Assembly (NCBI GenBank): GCA_030656195.1
Contig: JAUSOJ010000036.1
Span: 1-39,833, forward strand
From: Lutibacter sp.
GTDB lineage: Bacteria; Bacteroidota; Bacteroidia; Flavobacteriales; Flavobacteriaceae
Length of the DNA: 39,833 nucleotides
Direction of reading: 5' to 3'
Positions 15,610 to 24,320 of this stretch are shown one piece after another. Below the pieces are notes generated by a model, which ran no database searches, had not been told where the DNA came from, and saw only the letters and a list, made by a program, of their open reading frames with translations. Within the stretch, counting starts at the first letter, position 1. Every line of letters begins with the position of its first letter. The translations under genes were made by a program, and so were the position numbers.

Positions 15610-17040
15610 ATGAAAAAAAATAGAAAACGCACAAAAATTGTAGCAACGCTAGGGCCTGCATGCAACTCTGTAGAAATAATGGAAAACATGATGGAAGCCG
15701 GCGTAAATGTATTCCGGGTTAACTTTTCTCATGCCGATTATGCCGATGTAGAAGAAAAAATTAAAATAATCAGGGAAATTAACGTGCGCCGCGGTTTTCA
15801 CGTAGCGGTTTTGGCCGATTTACAAGGACCTAAATTGCGCGTTGGCGTTATGGGCGAAGGCGTATTCCTTAATCTTGGCGACACATTTACCTTTACAACC
15901 GTAAAGTGCGAAGGAACACAAGAAAAGGCTTTTATGACCTATAAAAGATTCCCGAAAGACGTGCAGGTTGGTGAGCATATTTTGGTTGATGACGGTAAAT
16001 TATTGTTTGAAGTTACCGCAACCGACAGAGATACGGAAGTTACCACCAAAGTTTTGCGCGGCGGTTATTTAAATTCTAAAAAAGGGGTGAACTTGCCAAA
16101 CACTAAAATCTCCTTGCCTGCGCTTACAAAAAAAGATATTGAAGATGCCTTGTTTGCCATTAAAATGGAAGCCGACTGGATTGCCCTTTCTTTTGTAAGA
16201 ACTGCGGAGGATTTAATTCAGCTTAGGGATTTAATCGCAGCAAATTCTCCACATAAAATTCCGATCATCGCAAAAATTGAAAAACCTGAAGCGGTTGCAA
16301 ACATTGATAAATTAACGCCTTACTGTGATGGATTAATGGTTGCTCGCGGCGATTTGGGTGTTGAAGTTCCAATGGAAGAGGTTCCTTTAATTCAAAAACG
16401 TTTGGTGTTAAAAGCCAAAAGAGCACACATTCCCGTAATCATTGCTACCCAAATGATGGAAACGATGATCACCAATCAGGTTCCTACAAGAGCAGAGGTG
16501 AACGATGTGGCCAATTCTATTATGGATGGTGCCGATGCCGTAATGCTGTCCGGAGAAACTTCGGTAGGTGCGTTTCCGTTAGAGGTTATCAAACAAATGC
16601 GAAGAATTATTGAAAGTGTTGAAAATTCGCCTTTAATTAAAATTCCAGATCAAACCATAGGATGCATTAATGAGCGTTACATCACAAAAGTAATCTGCCA
16701 TCAGGCTGCAATACTTGCTGATGCCATTTCTGCGGAAGTGATTACAACCTTAACAGATACAGGCTATACCGCTTTCCATATTTCTTCCTGGAGACCAAAA
16801 TCAAACATTTTGGTATTTTCATCAAACAGAAGAATTTTGGCGATGCTTAATTTATTATGGGGCGTTAAAGGCGTATTTTACGACCGTTTTGTGAGTACCG
16901 ACGAGACCATTGAAGATATCAACAGTATGGCACACGAAAGAGGCTATATCAAAGAGGGCGATTTTGCCATAAATATCACTTCTATGCCGGTTAAAGAAAG
17001 AGGAATGGCAAATACCTTGCGCATTACCCAATACAAATAA
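15610..17040 (+). CDS. pyk: pyruvate kinase
   Basis: 476 residues, full length. It converts phosphoenolpyruvate and ADP to pyruvate and ATP, the last step of glycolysis. Visible marks: TKIVATLGPAC near the start, FRVNFSHADY (35-44), the signature IIAKIEKPEAV with the catalytic Lys, the metal-binding MVARGDLGVEVP, and the ATQMMETMI and SGETSVGAFP segments. The C-terminal domain is present in full. A bidirectional terminator follows at 17094-17136. Confidence 0.97.
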   Translation: MKKNRKRTKIVATLGPACNSVEIMENMMEAGVNVFRVNFSHADYADVEEKIKIIREINVRRGFHVAVLADLQGPKLRVGVMGEGVFLNLGDTFTFTTVKCEGTQEKAFMTYKRFPKDVQVGEHILVDDGKLLFEVTATDRDTEVTTKVLRGGYLNSKKGVNLPNTKISLPALTKKDIEDALFAIKMEADWIALSFVRTAEDLIQLRDLIAANSPHKIPIIAKIEKPEAVANIDKLTPYCDGLMVARGDLGVEVPMEEVPLIQKRLVLKAKRAHIPVIIATQMMETMITNQVPTRAEVNDVANSIMDGADAVMLSGETSVGAFPLEVIKQMRRIIESVENSPLIKIPDQTIGCINERYITKVICHQAAILADAISAEVITTLTDTGYTAFHISSWRPKSNILVFSSNRRILAMLNLLWGVKGVFYDRFVSTDETIEDINSMAHERGYIKEGDFAINITSMPVKERGMANTLRITQYK

Positions 17041-17093
17041 AACTTTAACTAAAAAGTACTTAAAGTTGAAAAACAATATATAGTTTTAAGCTA

Positions 17094-17136
17094 AAAAACA
17101 GTCAAATTTTTTTTTAAAATTAGACTGTTTTTTTTT
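17094..17136. terminator. bidirectional terminator between pyk and the DUF2891 gene
   Basis: AAAACAGTC pairs with GACTGTTTT across an inner AATTTT/AAAATT helix; A runs on one side and T runs on the other serve both converging genes. Confidence 0.8.
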
Positions 17137-17151
17137 GTTAATATAAAAAAT

Positions 17152-18252
17152 TTAGTTGCTTTTCAATATCGCATACAAGCCAAAAGAAGCCAGCCAATGG
17201 GCTCCGGCATATTCGCCTGAATCCATTTTTTCATAACTGTACTGAAAATGTTTGTTTGCCAAATTGATCATTTTATCGTTATCCAAAGCCTTTCCAATTT
17301 CATACAAACACCAGGCGCGGCTAAAATTAAGTCCGTCCAAATGCGCCAACTTTCCGTCGGAGCGATCCGTAACTTCGGCAACTTCCAAATATTTCGCCGG
17401 ATTATTTCTGAAACCAGGCAAAAAAGCATCGAACCAAACAATAAATTCCTCTTTTGGCAACACTTTCAACATCAATGACGCTTCTTGCAAACAAGGCGAT
17501 AAAAAATCAAATCCGCCCGGCTCCCAGGTAACCGGACAACCTTGATCGTTCATATAATAGGTTTTTGCTTTTTCAGTGATCAGCAATGCCAATTCCGGGG
17601 AATATTTTTTGGCATAATCCAAGGCCAAAGACAATCCGAAAGCGGTGTTTGGGTGTTCTCCAACCCGAATCGGATAGTTTAATTTCGGCAAAAATTCCAT
17701 GTATTTTTTTTCAATGAGTTCTACCAAAGGTTTTAAATCTTCGTACATCAATTTAGCCTCCGGATTGTCCCAATCCTGCAAGGTTTCCGCAATTTTCAAC
17801 AACCAGGCCCAGCCGTAAGTGCGTTCAAAATTTTTGTTGTGTTCATCATCAAAATAGTCAACTTCCTGTAAAATATTTTCTTTGGTGATGGTGGTTTTGA
17901 GTTTCTTCAAAATGGCTTCATTGTGCTCAAAATTGGGTAATTCCTTCATAATATTAAGCAACGTCCAGTGACCGTGAACCGATGAATGCCAGTCGAAACA
18001 GCCATAAAATGCAGGATGTAACTCGGAAGGTTCTTTTAAATAGGATTTATTTCCCAAAACCTGCCCCAAATTATTTGGATATTCCTGCGCTATGCATTCA
18101 AATGCAAAATGGTATAAATAATTGGCACTTTTATCGTTTAATTCGGGTTTTAAATAAACCGTTTCATCCATAAATTCAGCTTCTTCTTTTTGTTTTTCTT
18201 TGCAAGAGAAAAACACAGTGGTTAAAAAAATTAAAATAATTACTTTTTTCAT
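17152..18252 (-). CDS. DUF2891 family lipoprotein
   Basis: 366 residues. The signal ends in FFSC with Cys17, a lipoprotein. The body matches DUF2891: HPAFYGCFDWHSSVHGHW around residue 79 is its signature, and the alpha-rich remainder resembles alpha/alpha-toroid enzymes. Members are of unknown function; a glycan-related role is a guess from the fold type only. It starts 2 nt after the stop of the M28 peptidase gene, so the two are cotranscribed. Confidence 0.85.
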   Translation of the reverse strand: MKKVIILIFLTTVFFSCKEKQKEEAEFMDETVYLKPELNDKSANYLYHFAFECIAQEYPNNLGQVLGNKSYLKEPSELHPAFYGCFDWHSSVHGHWTLLNIMKELPNFEHNEAILKKLKTTITKENILQEVDYFDDEHNKNFERTYGWAWLLKIAETLQDWDNPEAKLMYEDLKPLVELIEKKYMEFLPKLNYPIRVGEHPNTAFGLSLALDYAKKYSPELALLITEKAKTYYMNDQGCPVTWEPGGFDFLSPCLQEASLMLKVLPKEEFIVWFDAFLPGFRNNPAKYLEVAEVTDRSDGKLAHLDGLNFSRAWCLYEIGKALDNDKMINLANKHFQYSYEKMDSGEYAGAHWLASFGLYAILKSN

Positions 18253-18254
18253 AT

Positions 18255-20570
18255 TTATAATTTGATGTTGGTTTTTATGATGGTGGCGTCATTCAGCACA
18301 AAAGGCATTGCCATCATAACTTCGTTTCTTGGCGTTATTTTGAATTGCGGATTGGTATACAAATCGTATTTAGCTTCCAATATATCAATGTCCATCACTT
18401 GATTTTTATCAACCACAAATTCAATGTCTATAATTTCTTCTTTGCTGGTTCTGTAAAAATTCATAATGGTGCCTTTTTCCACCGAAAAAACATATTCGCT
18501 GTTTCTGTCATTTTTAACCGGTTCATTATTAACCATAAACGATTTAAATTTAATTGGCGTTTTGGTCAGCAACTCAATTTTATTGGCATTTCGAGGTGAC
18601 TCAATGCGCAAAGTCAGTTTTCTGTCTGTGCCAACAATGGTGTCTGAAACTATTGAAATTATTGGTTTTTCCAAATTTATGATTTCAGTTTTTGCGTGCA
18701 ATTGTATGCCCGTTTTGTATTTGCTTGCCGTAGTATTTCCGTCGTAACTGCCTTTTGTTGGATTTTTACCCAAGAATTGTTTGGTAAAATCATCTGTTTC
18801 TGCATTGTAACTTGCCCAATACGCTTCATTTTTATTGCTGTCAAAAACATATACAACACTGTTGGGTTTTTTGCGGTCAATACTGTATCCTGAATATACC
18901 GAAGCAGAAATCAACGCCATAAAACCAATGAACAAAAATAGCAGACTTAGCTTTTTATGGTCTTTATATTGCGCAAAAACCGGCACCAGAAATCCGAACA
19001 GCAACACGGTAAACACCGCCGAAACCACCAACATTTTAAGTCCGAGCCCAACCGGAAACATTTTCGCCAAAGGCGCAAATATAATAAGCACCGGAATGCT
19101 GAACAGCGTAAAAATTAACAAGGTATCAACTTTGGAAATCGAAAATTTAGCGATCATAAATATGCCAAATAAAAACAGGACAGGCAGTATAAAAAATCCA
19201 GCACCAGGCAAATAAAACGCAACAAATCCGTTGATTACCAGCCATAAAAATAAAGGAGCAACCGATAAATCCTGCTTGGTTCTTTTGATGAAGTAATCTT
19301 TGTAAAACCAAAAACATATTGCCAATGTCAACGATACAAATGCGGCGATATAGTAATAGCCATTGTAGGTAAAGCCCTGCAAAATATCGTTGTATTGCGG
19401 GTGGATTTTCAACAACAATTTCCAGCCAAAAAATGCCAAAGCGCCGGAAGTTACCAATGAAGCCAAAAACGGATAAAACCCTCTTACAATTCCCTTAACG
19501 GTCAATTTCTTTTTTAAAACGCCAAAGTGTAACATCACAAAAAATAAAATTGCGCAAACTATGAACATAGGAATTACCCAAGAAAACGGATAAAAAACCA
19601 ATCCGAGATAAGGGAAATTAAAATACACATAATCTGTTTCCGATTTCAAATTATCCAAATCGGCATTGGCAAAATAATTCAGTGTTGAAGTTAAATAAGA
19701 CGTTTGGTGATTGAAAGTATTCATATCCATTCGCTCATAAGAATCCTGAACCGTGTGGTAATCGAAATGGTCATCAATAAAAGCAAAATTATAGCCATCA
19801 ATATCTGCATCTTCCCTAAAAACGGTTAAATCGGTGTCGTTTGGCAACATTTTATAAATGCTGTACATTAACGAATTGGCCACCGGATAAGGGCTGTCTG
19901 CCTGTTGAAAAGCTTCGATTAATTTTTTGTTTCCGCCGTTGGTTTCAAGCAGCATATAACTTGGGCCTCCGCTTCCGCGCGCTTCAAAATTCAACACCAA
20001 TCCAACTTCTTTTGCCCACGGATGATGATTCACAAAAGCGTTGGCTCCCAACAAACCCAGTTCTTCCGCATCAGAAATACAAATAATGATGTCGTTTTTC
20101 GGCATTTCCTTTTTCGCCAAAAAAGCCCGCACTCCTTCCAAAATAACCACCACCCCGCTTCCGGCGTCACTTGCGCCCAAAGAAGAATGCGGATTGGAAT
20201 CGTAGTGCGAAAGCAACAATAAGGCTTTTCCGTTTCTGCTTCCCTTAATGCGCGCTAAAATATTTTTGTTGTTTGTGGCCGCTCTCCATTTCTTGTTCAC
20301 CGCCATTTGTTCCTGAATTTCAACTTGCAAGCCTAATTTTTCAAGTTCGGAAACAAGGTAATTTCTGACAGTTTCATGTTCCGGCGAACCCGTAAAATGA
20401 GGTTCTTTGGTAATTTCTTTTAATTGCAACAACGCTTTTTCGGAAGAGAACTCGGTTAAAGAACTGGTTTTTTCAATTTTTGACGAAGGCATTAAGGAAT
20501 AAAAACTATAAAAAATTGTGAATCCTATTACGAATAGTGAGACAATTTGGTGGTGTTTTTTCGGAATCAT
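18255..20570 (-). CDS. membrane-anchored M28 zinc aminopeptidase
   Basis: 771 residues from the ATG at 20570. An N-terminal transmembrane helix (about 8-28) leads to a periplasmic M28 peptidase domain (about 40-300). Zinc ligands by motif: His122 (LLSHYDS), Asp135 (GASDAGSG), Glu169/Glu170 (SDAEELGLLG), Glu196 (LNFEARG) and His272 (DYHTVQDS). About nine further membrane helices (about 325-560) and a C-terminal soluble beta domain follow. This layout matches the M28 exopeptidases of the ER/vacuole (Pff1/ERMP1-like) and their bacterial homologues. It is the first gene of a two-gene minus-strand operon with the DUF2891 lipoprotein. Confidence 0.88.
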   Translation of the reverse strand: MIPKKHHQIVSLFVIGFTIFYSFYSLMPSSKIEKTSSLTEFSSEKALLQLKEITKEPHFTGSPEHETVRNYLVSELEKLGLQVEIQEQMAVNKKWRAATNNKNILARIKGSRNGKALLLLSHYDSNPHSSLGASDAGSGVVVILEGVRAFLAKKEMPKNDIIICISDAEELGLLGANAFVNHHPWAKEVGLVLNFEARGSGGPSYMLLETNGGNKKLIEAFQQADSPYPVANSLMYSIYKMLPNDTDLTVFREDADIDGYNFAFIDDHFDYHTVQDSYERMDMNTFNHQTSYLTSTLNYFANADLDNLKSETDYVYFNFPYLGLVFYPFSWVIPMFIVCAILFFVMLHFGVLKKKLTVKGIVRGFYPFLASLVTSGALAFFGWKLLLKIHPQYNDILQGFTYNGYYYIAAFVSLTLAICFWFYKDYFIKRTKQDLSVAPLFLWLVINGFVAFYLPGAGFFILPVLFLFGIFMIAKFSISKVDTLLIFTLFSIPVLIIFAPLAKMFPVGLGLKMLVVSAVFTVLLFGFLVPVFAQYKDHKKLSLLFLFIGFMALISASVYSGYSIDRKKPNSVVYVFDSNKNEAYWASYNAETDDFTKQFLGKNPTKGSYDGNTTASKYKTGIQLHAKTEIINLEKPIISIVSDTIVGTDRKLTLRIESPRNANKIELLTKTPIKFKSFMVNNEPVKNDRNSEYVFSVEKGTIMNFYRTSKEEIIDIEFVVDKNQVMDIDILEAKYDLYTNPQFKITPRNEVMMAMPFVLNDATIIKTNIKL

Positions 20571-20706
20571 AGTGTATAAATTCAATTATTTAAATTTAGT
20601 TTATTTTTTAGATTATCAAGAAAATAAAATACCAATCTGTTAAAATTTTTCACCCTAATTAACAAATTATTAAAACATACGTAACATCTTTTGTTTTTTA
20701 ATCTTT

Positions 20707-20714
20707 TATATTTG
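20707..20714 (+). promoter_or_regulatory. putative -7 element for alkaline phosphatase
   Basis: TATATTTG matches TAnnTTTG 27 nt before the ATG at 20741. A TTG at 20691-20693 is only 13 nt upstream, closer than usual. Confidence 0.45.
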
Positions 20715-20740
20715 CCAAATATTTTTTTATTACAACCCTT

Positions 20741-22156
20741 ATGGACAGAAGAAAATTTTTTAGAAACGGTTCGCTTTTCGCGCTTGGAACTTCCTTGTTA
20801 AACCCCTTTGATATTGCAGCTTCCTCGTTAGATTTTGACGACAAAAAGCGCAATAAAAAAGCCAAAAATATCATTGTTATCGTGAGTGACGGAATGAGTT
20901 CCGGAACCTTAAATATGATGGATATTTACCTTTCAAGAAAAACTGGAAAAGGAAGCAATTGGTTGCAATTGTATAAAGACAACCGCGTAAATCGCGCTTT
21001 AATGGATATGGCTTCGGCAAATTCCATCGTAACCGATTCTGCAGCTGCAAGTTCTTCCTGGGGCGGCGGTGTTAGGGTTAACAATGGCGCTTTAAATATT
21101 GGCTCAAACGGAGAAGCGCATTTGCCTATTTGGCAAAAGTTTAAAAAAGCAGGTAAAATGGCAGGCTGTGTGACCACGGTTCCAATTACCCACGCAACTC
21201 CGGCCGGATTTTGCATCAACAGCAAAAGACGAAATGACCAAGATTTTATCGCCGAAGAATATTTACAGCAAAGATTTGATGTGATGATGGGTGGCGGAAA
21301 TAATTATTTTGCTTCGGAACACCGGAAAGACAAACGCGATATGTATCAGGAATTTGAAGCTAAAGGATATCAAGTGGTGAAAACAAGAAATGAAATGCTT
21401 GCCGCCAATAGCGGAAAACCAATTTTGGGTGTTTTTTACAACGACGGACTTCCCTATTCAAAAGACCGGGAAAGCAACAAAGAACTTACAGAAAAAATTC
21501 CTACACTGGGCGAAATGACCCAAAAAGCCATTGATATGATGAAAAATCATCCTAAAGGTTTTGTGCTTCAGGTTGAAGCGGGAAAAGTGGATTGGGCAGC
21601 GCACGGAAACGATATTGCCGGCTTACTTTACGATCAGGTTGCGCATGATGAAGCCATAAAAGTGGCCATCGATTTTGCCGAAAAAAATAACGATACTTTG
21701 GTCATCATAACCACCGATCACGGAAATGCAAATCCGGGAATTATTTATGGCAAAAATGCCAACGACAATTTTGACACCCTCCAAAACTACAAACATACCA
21801 ACGAGTGGATTTTAAACGGATTTGGAAAAGAAACCTCCATTTCACAGGCAAAAGAACGCATTGAATACGCCAATAAATTTACGCCAACCGATGAAGAAGC
21901 CAAATTGATATTGGGATATTACAGCGATTTAAAATCTGATGACGGTTTATACAACCCAAAACATTTGCCTTTTGAAACCTTTGCGCAAATCCAAAAACAA
22001 CACAATTCCGTGGGCTGGATCAGTATGGACCATTCTGCCGATTATGTGGAATTGGCGCTATTTGGACCCGGAAGCGACCTGTTAAAACCCTATATCAAAA
22101 ATACCGACTTGCACTTTTTAATGTTGGAAGCCGCCGAAGTGGAAAATAAATTTTAA
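20741..22156 (+). CDS. Tat-exported alkaline phosphatase
   Basis: 471 residues. The N-terminus MDRRKFFRNGSLFALG is a twin-arginine signal, so the folded enzyme is exported by Tat to the periplasm. The catalytic domain has Asp50 (IVSDGMSSG), the nucleophile Ser100 in VTDSAAASSSWGGG, and the metal-ligand segments EAGKVDWAAHGND, TTDHGN and MDHSADYV. This is the PhoA-superfamily pattern; phosphomonoesters are cleaved to release phosphate. No Pho box could be identified. It is divergent from the M28 peptidase. Confidence 0.9.
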   Translation: MDRRKFFRNGSLFALGTSLLNPFDIAASSLDFDDKKRNKKAKNIIVIVSDGMSSGTLNMMDIYLSRKTGKGSNWLQLYKDNRVNRALMDMASANSIVTDSAAASSSWGGGVRVNNGALNIGSNGEAHLPIWQKFKKAGKMAGCVTTVPITHATPAGFCINSKRRNDQDFIAEEYLQQRFDVMMGGGNNYFASEHRKDKRDMYQEFEAKGYQVVKTRNEMLAANSGKPILGVFYNDGLPYSKDRESNKELTEKIPTLGEMTQKAIDMMKNHPKGFVLQVEAGKVDWAAHGNDIAGLLYDQVAHDEAIKVAIDFAEKNNDTLVIITTDHGNANPGIIYGKNANDNFDTLQNYKHTNEWILNGFGKETSISQAKERIEYANKFTPTDEEAKLILGYYSDLKSDDGLYNPKHLPFETFAQIQKQHNSVGWISMDHSADYVELALFGPGSDLLKPYIKNTDLHFLMLEAAEVENKF

Positions 22157-22232
22157 CGGGGTTTATTCAGGTTAAACATTATTTATTTCATCAAAAAAGT
22201 GTTTTTATTTAGGATCTGCCTGCCTTTTTGGT

Positions 22233-22336
22233 GGGCGTTCCCCGCCAGTTGGCGGGCCGGGCATTCGCTACTCGCTTTTTTTAGTTGCGAAAAGCAACTC
22301 AAAAAGAGCTCAAACAAACCGCTCAATCCCTAACGC
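22233..22336 (+). repeat. dispersed modular repeat, copy 2
   Basis: Same ends as copy 1 (GGGCGTTCCCCGCCAGTTGG at the left, CCGCTCAATCCCTAACGC at the right). Its core is a different hairpin: AGTTGC (22283-22288) pairs with GCAACT (22294-22299), with flanking T and A runs that extend it. Confidence 0.8.
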
Positions 22337-22411
22337 AACTCGAATCTGTCGACAGGTCAATAGTGAATAATTGATATTTTAAAATCTAAAATTCATCATT
22401 TATAATTCAAA

Positions 22412-22455
22412 TCTAAAGGCCCTTTGCGAATTTTCTTTGCGAAATTTGCGGTTAA
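22412..22455 (-). repeat. 44-bp GCAAAG repeat, copy 1
   Basis: On the minus strand it reads TTAACCGCAAATTT, CGCAAAGAAAATTCG, CAAAGGGCCTTTAGA. The inverted partner is at 37334-37377, with very few differences. Confidence 0.75.
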
Positions 22456-22500
22456 GAACAACCCTATGCTAACCTTTACTTTGTGAACTTATAAATTTTC

Positions 22501-22528
22501 ACAGTCACGAGCTGCAAGCTCGCGCTAG
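22501..22528 (-). repeat. REP-like hairpin (CTAG + GCGAGC stem)
   Basis: On the minus strand: CTAG, then GCGAGCTTGCAGCTCG as the stem (CGAGCT/AGCTCG around GCA). Relatives at 29024-29042, 29794-29816, 29831-29862 and 37258-37290. Confidence 0.6.
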
Positions 22529-22542
22529 AAAAAAAACTGTTA

Positions 22543-22890
22543 TTATTCCTTTTTAATCAACAAATAATAATCATTTTCCAAAGCCAAATAACCTTGATCA
22601 TAAATGTAAAAATAAGTGTTGCCGGTTTTTGTGGTATAAATGGAGGTGAAATAATTAAAATCGAAATTCCCGTCCAGCAGTTTTCTTCTGGTGACTTTGG
22701 TTTTACCCGATTCGTTCAATTCAGAAAGTAATCGGTGGTTTTTTTTAAGCCAGTTGTTCGTGTTTCTGATTAAATTTTTGCTGTCTTTGTCAACTTTGTT
22801 GTTGTAGCTGTTTCGGCAATAATCCGAACAGAATTTTTTATCGATTCTCCCGCTAAAAGGTTCATCGCATTCCAGGCATTTTGTTTTCAT
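22543..22890 (-). CDS. small zinc-ribbon protein
   Basis: 115 residues. The N-terminus has two Cys pairs, CLEC (5, 8) and CSDYC (21, 25), a treble-clef/zinc-ribbon finger as in DUF2116-like proteins. The remainder is basic, then mixed alpha/beta with an aromatic-rich C-terminus. No signal peptide; probably cytoplasmic. Similar short proteins are common in flavobacteria but lack an assigned function; nucleic-acid or ribosome binding is a guess. It is isolated between repeat-filled gaps. Confidence 0.75.
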   Translation of the reverse strand: MKTKCLECDEPFSGRIDKKFCSDYCRNSYNNKVDKDSKNLIRNTNNWLKKNHRLLSELNESGKTKVTRRKLLDGNFDFNYFTSIYTTKTGNTYFYIYDQGYLALENDYYLLIKKE

Positions 22891-22982
22891 ATCAATTTTT
22901 TCTTTTTTATTGGCAATTTTCTAATAATTACAGCATTTATTAAAGCTGAATTAAATTTGATTTTTTGTTTTCACCTCAAGCT

Positions 22983-23113
22983 GCGTTAGTGATTGTAACG
23001 GAAATCCCGGCGTTGCGAGCTTATTATGCAATATGATGAACAGATTGCCGCGCTCCGCTCGCAATGACGGATTGCAGTGAAAAGCACGACCCGCCGGCTG
23101 GCGGGTAACGCCC
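22983..23113 (-). repeat. dispersed modular repeat, copy 3, with a long core hairpin
   Basis: Reverse orientation: GCGTTAGTGATTG at the left end, and CCCGCCGGCTGGCGGG then AACGCCC at the right end. The core is larger than in other copies and contains TTGCGAGC (23013-23020) pairing with GCTCGCAA (23057-23064), including the well-known ATTGCCGCGCTCCGCTCG type of dispersed sequence. Confidence 0.75.
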
Positions 23114-23168
23114 AAAACACTATTTTGATTTAACAGTTGCTGCAATTATAATTTAGTTTAAATATTTT

Positions 23169-23723
23169 TTAATCAATTTTTATATGGCCCCAATTTTCGC
23201 CCCACTTAATTCGGTACAACTGCATTTCTGAAACGCCAAATTGTTTGGCGATTAAACGCACTCGGGTTCTTCGGTTTGGGTCCAACATTTTCTTTTTTAT
23301 GATTCTGACACGGCCTTCAGTTAATTTTGAAGTGGTTACCTGGCCAATTCTTGCAATTATTTTCGGATTTTTTTTATGGTGTAAAGACATTTCAGTTCTA
23401 TTTACCCATTTTAAATTGGCAGCAACATTGTTTAATTTATCAAAATCCAAATGAATGACAATATTTTGATCTTCCCGTTTTTCCGCGTATAAAATGCCGA
23501 CGGCCTTGTGCAGATAATAGGCCGACTTGCTTAATTTGCCTTTTTTTACAATGCCAAAAGATTCGTAGCCATTTATTAACGAGGTTGGGGAAAGCCGCCA
23601 ATTTTCTTCGTGAACTTTTTTCTTTTTTACGCGTCCATAGTTAGAAACCATGTATTCATCTTCCTCGCACCAATTTTCATTGGAAAAGGGCGTCCAAATT
23701 TCATTTCTAAATCCTTGAATCAT
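23169..23723 (-). CDS. NUMOD4/degenerate HNH-type protein with a C-terminal helix-turn-helix
   Basis: 184 residues from the ATG at 23723; a longer frame to 23792 would start upstream of the predicted promoter. Three parts: a NUMOD4-like module (EIWTPF then YMVSNYGRVKK), a central HNH-like segment (VIHLDFDKLNNVAANLKW, with His, Asp and Asn but no full HNH set), and a C-terminal helix-turn-helix like those of homing endonucleases (IAKQFGVSEMQLYRIKWGENW). Such proteins bind DNA; cleavage is doubtful given the incomplete catalytic centre. It is divergent from ssb. Signs of mobility in the gene itself are lacking. Confidence 0.7.
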   Translation of the reverse strand: MIQGFRNEIWTPFSNENWCEEDEYMVSNYGRVKKKKVHEENWRLSPTSLINGYESFGIVKKGKLSKSAYYLHKAVGILYAEKREDQNIVIHLDFDKLNNVAANLKWVNRTEMSLHHKKNPKIIARIGQVTTSKLTEGRVRIIKKKMLDPNRRTRVRLIAKQFGVSEMQLYRIKWGENWGHIKID

Positions 23724-23749
23724 TTGAGTTTTTTTTAGTAGCATAAGGT

Positions 23750-23778
23750 CAAATGTACTAAATATTATCCGTTTACAA
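23750..23778 (-). promoter_or_regulatory. promoter of the NUMOD4 gene
   Basis: On the minus strand TTG (23778-23776), 18 nt, then TACATTTG (23757-23750). This places the transcript start near 23743 and supports the ATG at 23723. Confidence 0.6.
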
Positions 23779-23843
23779 GCGACTACAAACATTTACAATC
23801 GAAAGTAATTAAATACCAACCGAATAACACAAAATACCCAACT

Positions 23844-23851
23844 TACATTTG
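23844..23851 (+). promoter_or_regulatory. putative -7 element for ssb
   Basis: TACATTTG matches TAnnTTTG 52 nt before the ATG at 23903. Confidence 0.5.
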
Positions 23852-23902
23852 CCCTGTTGAATTGAACTAATGACATTCGACTTAAATTTAAAACCTTATC
23901 TT

Positions 23903-24238
23903 ATGAGTACGTTAAGAAACAAAGTACAGTTAATTGGAAACTTAGGAAACAATCCTGAAATCATCACTTTAGAATCGGGAAAAAAATTGGCAAAATTCTC
24001 TATCGCCACAAATGAAACCTACAAAAATGCAAAAGGAGAAAAAGTTACGGATACCCAATGGCACAATGTTGTTGCCTGGGAAAAAACAGCTGAAATTGTT
24101 GAAAAATATTTGGAAAAAGGAAAAGAAGTGGCCATTGAAGGCAAATTAACTTCAAGAAGTTACGACGACAAAGATGGCGTTAAAAGATATGTGACCGAAA
24201 TTATTGTGAGTGAAATGTTGCTGTTAGGAACCAAATAA
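23903..24238 (+). CDS. ssb: short single-stranded DNA-binding protein
   Basis: 111 residues from the ATG at 23903 (MSTLRNKVQLIGNLG); an upstream in-frame ATG at 23870 would add 11 residues unlike the family. It is a single OB-fold with the conserved TQWHNVVAWEKTAE segment. It coats single-stranded DNA in replication and repair. It stops directly after the OB-fold (EMLLLGTK) and lacks the flexible linker and acidic tip that recruit partner proteins, so it is more like a second, short SSB than the main replicative one. A clear terminator follows. Confidence 0.9.
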   Translation: MSTLRNKVQLIGNLGNNPEIITLESGKKLAKFSIATNETYKNAKGEKVTDTQWHNVVAWEKTAEIVEKYLEKGKEVAIEGKLTSRSYDDKDGVKRYVTEIIVSEMLLLGTK

Positions 24239-24270
24239 TGGGAGAAATTGCTATGAAATGAAAAAGTGAA

Positions 24271-24300
24271 AAACGGGCGCAAATTGCGCCCGTTTTTTTT
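24271..24300. terminator. terminator between ssb and rlmF
   Basis: AAACGGGCGCAA and TTGCGCCCGTTT form a 12-bp inverted repeat around one A, followed by T8 (24293-24300); it probably serves the plus-strand ssb and may also serve convergent rlmF. Confidence 0.85.
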
Positions 24301-24320
24301 ATTTATATTGAAAATTGATC

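Larger units (their letters stand above)
22157..22542. other. 386-bp intergenic region made largely of dispersed repeats
   Basis: Holds, in order, modular repeat copy 2 (22233-22336), a 44-bp GCAAAG repeat (22412-22455) and a REP-like hairpin (22501-22528). The same three families occur in mirror order in 37258-37512. No coding signal seen. Confidence 0.7.

Noticed and set aside
18466-18747. Several plus-strand frames opposite the M28 peptidase and DUF2891 genes (17248-20222)
   Set aside because: They are antisense shadows of two well-supported minus-strand genes, with no family signals.
20571-20585. TTG start for the M28 peptidase
   Set aside because: An ATG five codons downstream (20570) keeps the whole membrane anchor and is the better start.
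22951-23145. Minus-strand frame of 64 codons
   Set aside because: It lies within modular repeat copy 3 and has no start context or family similarity.
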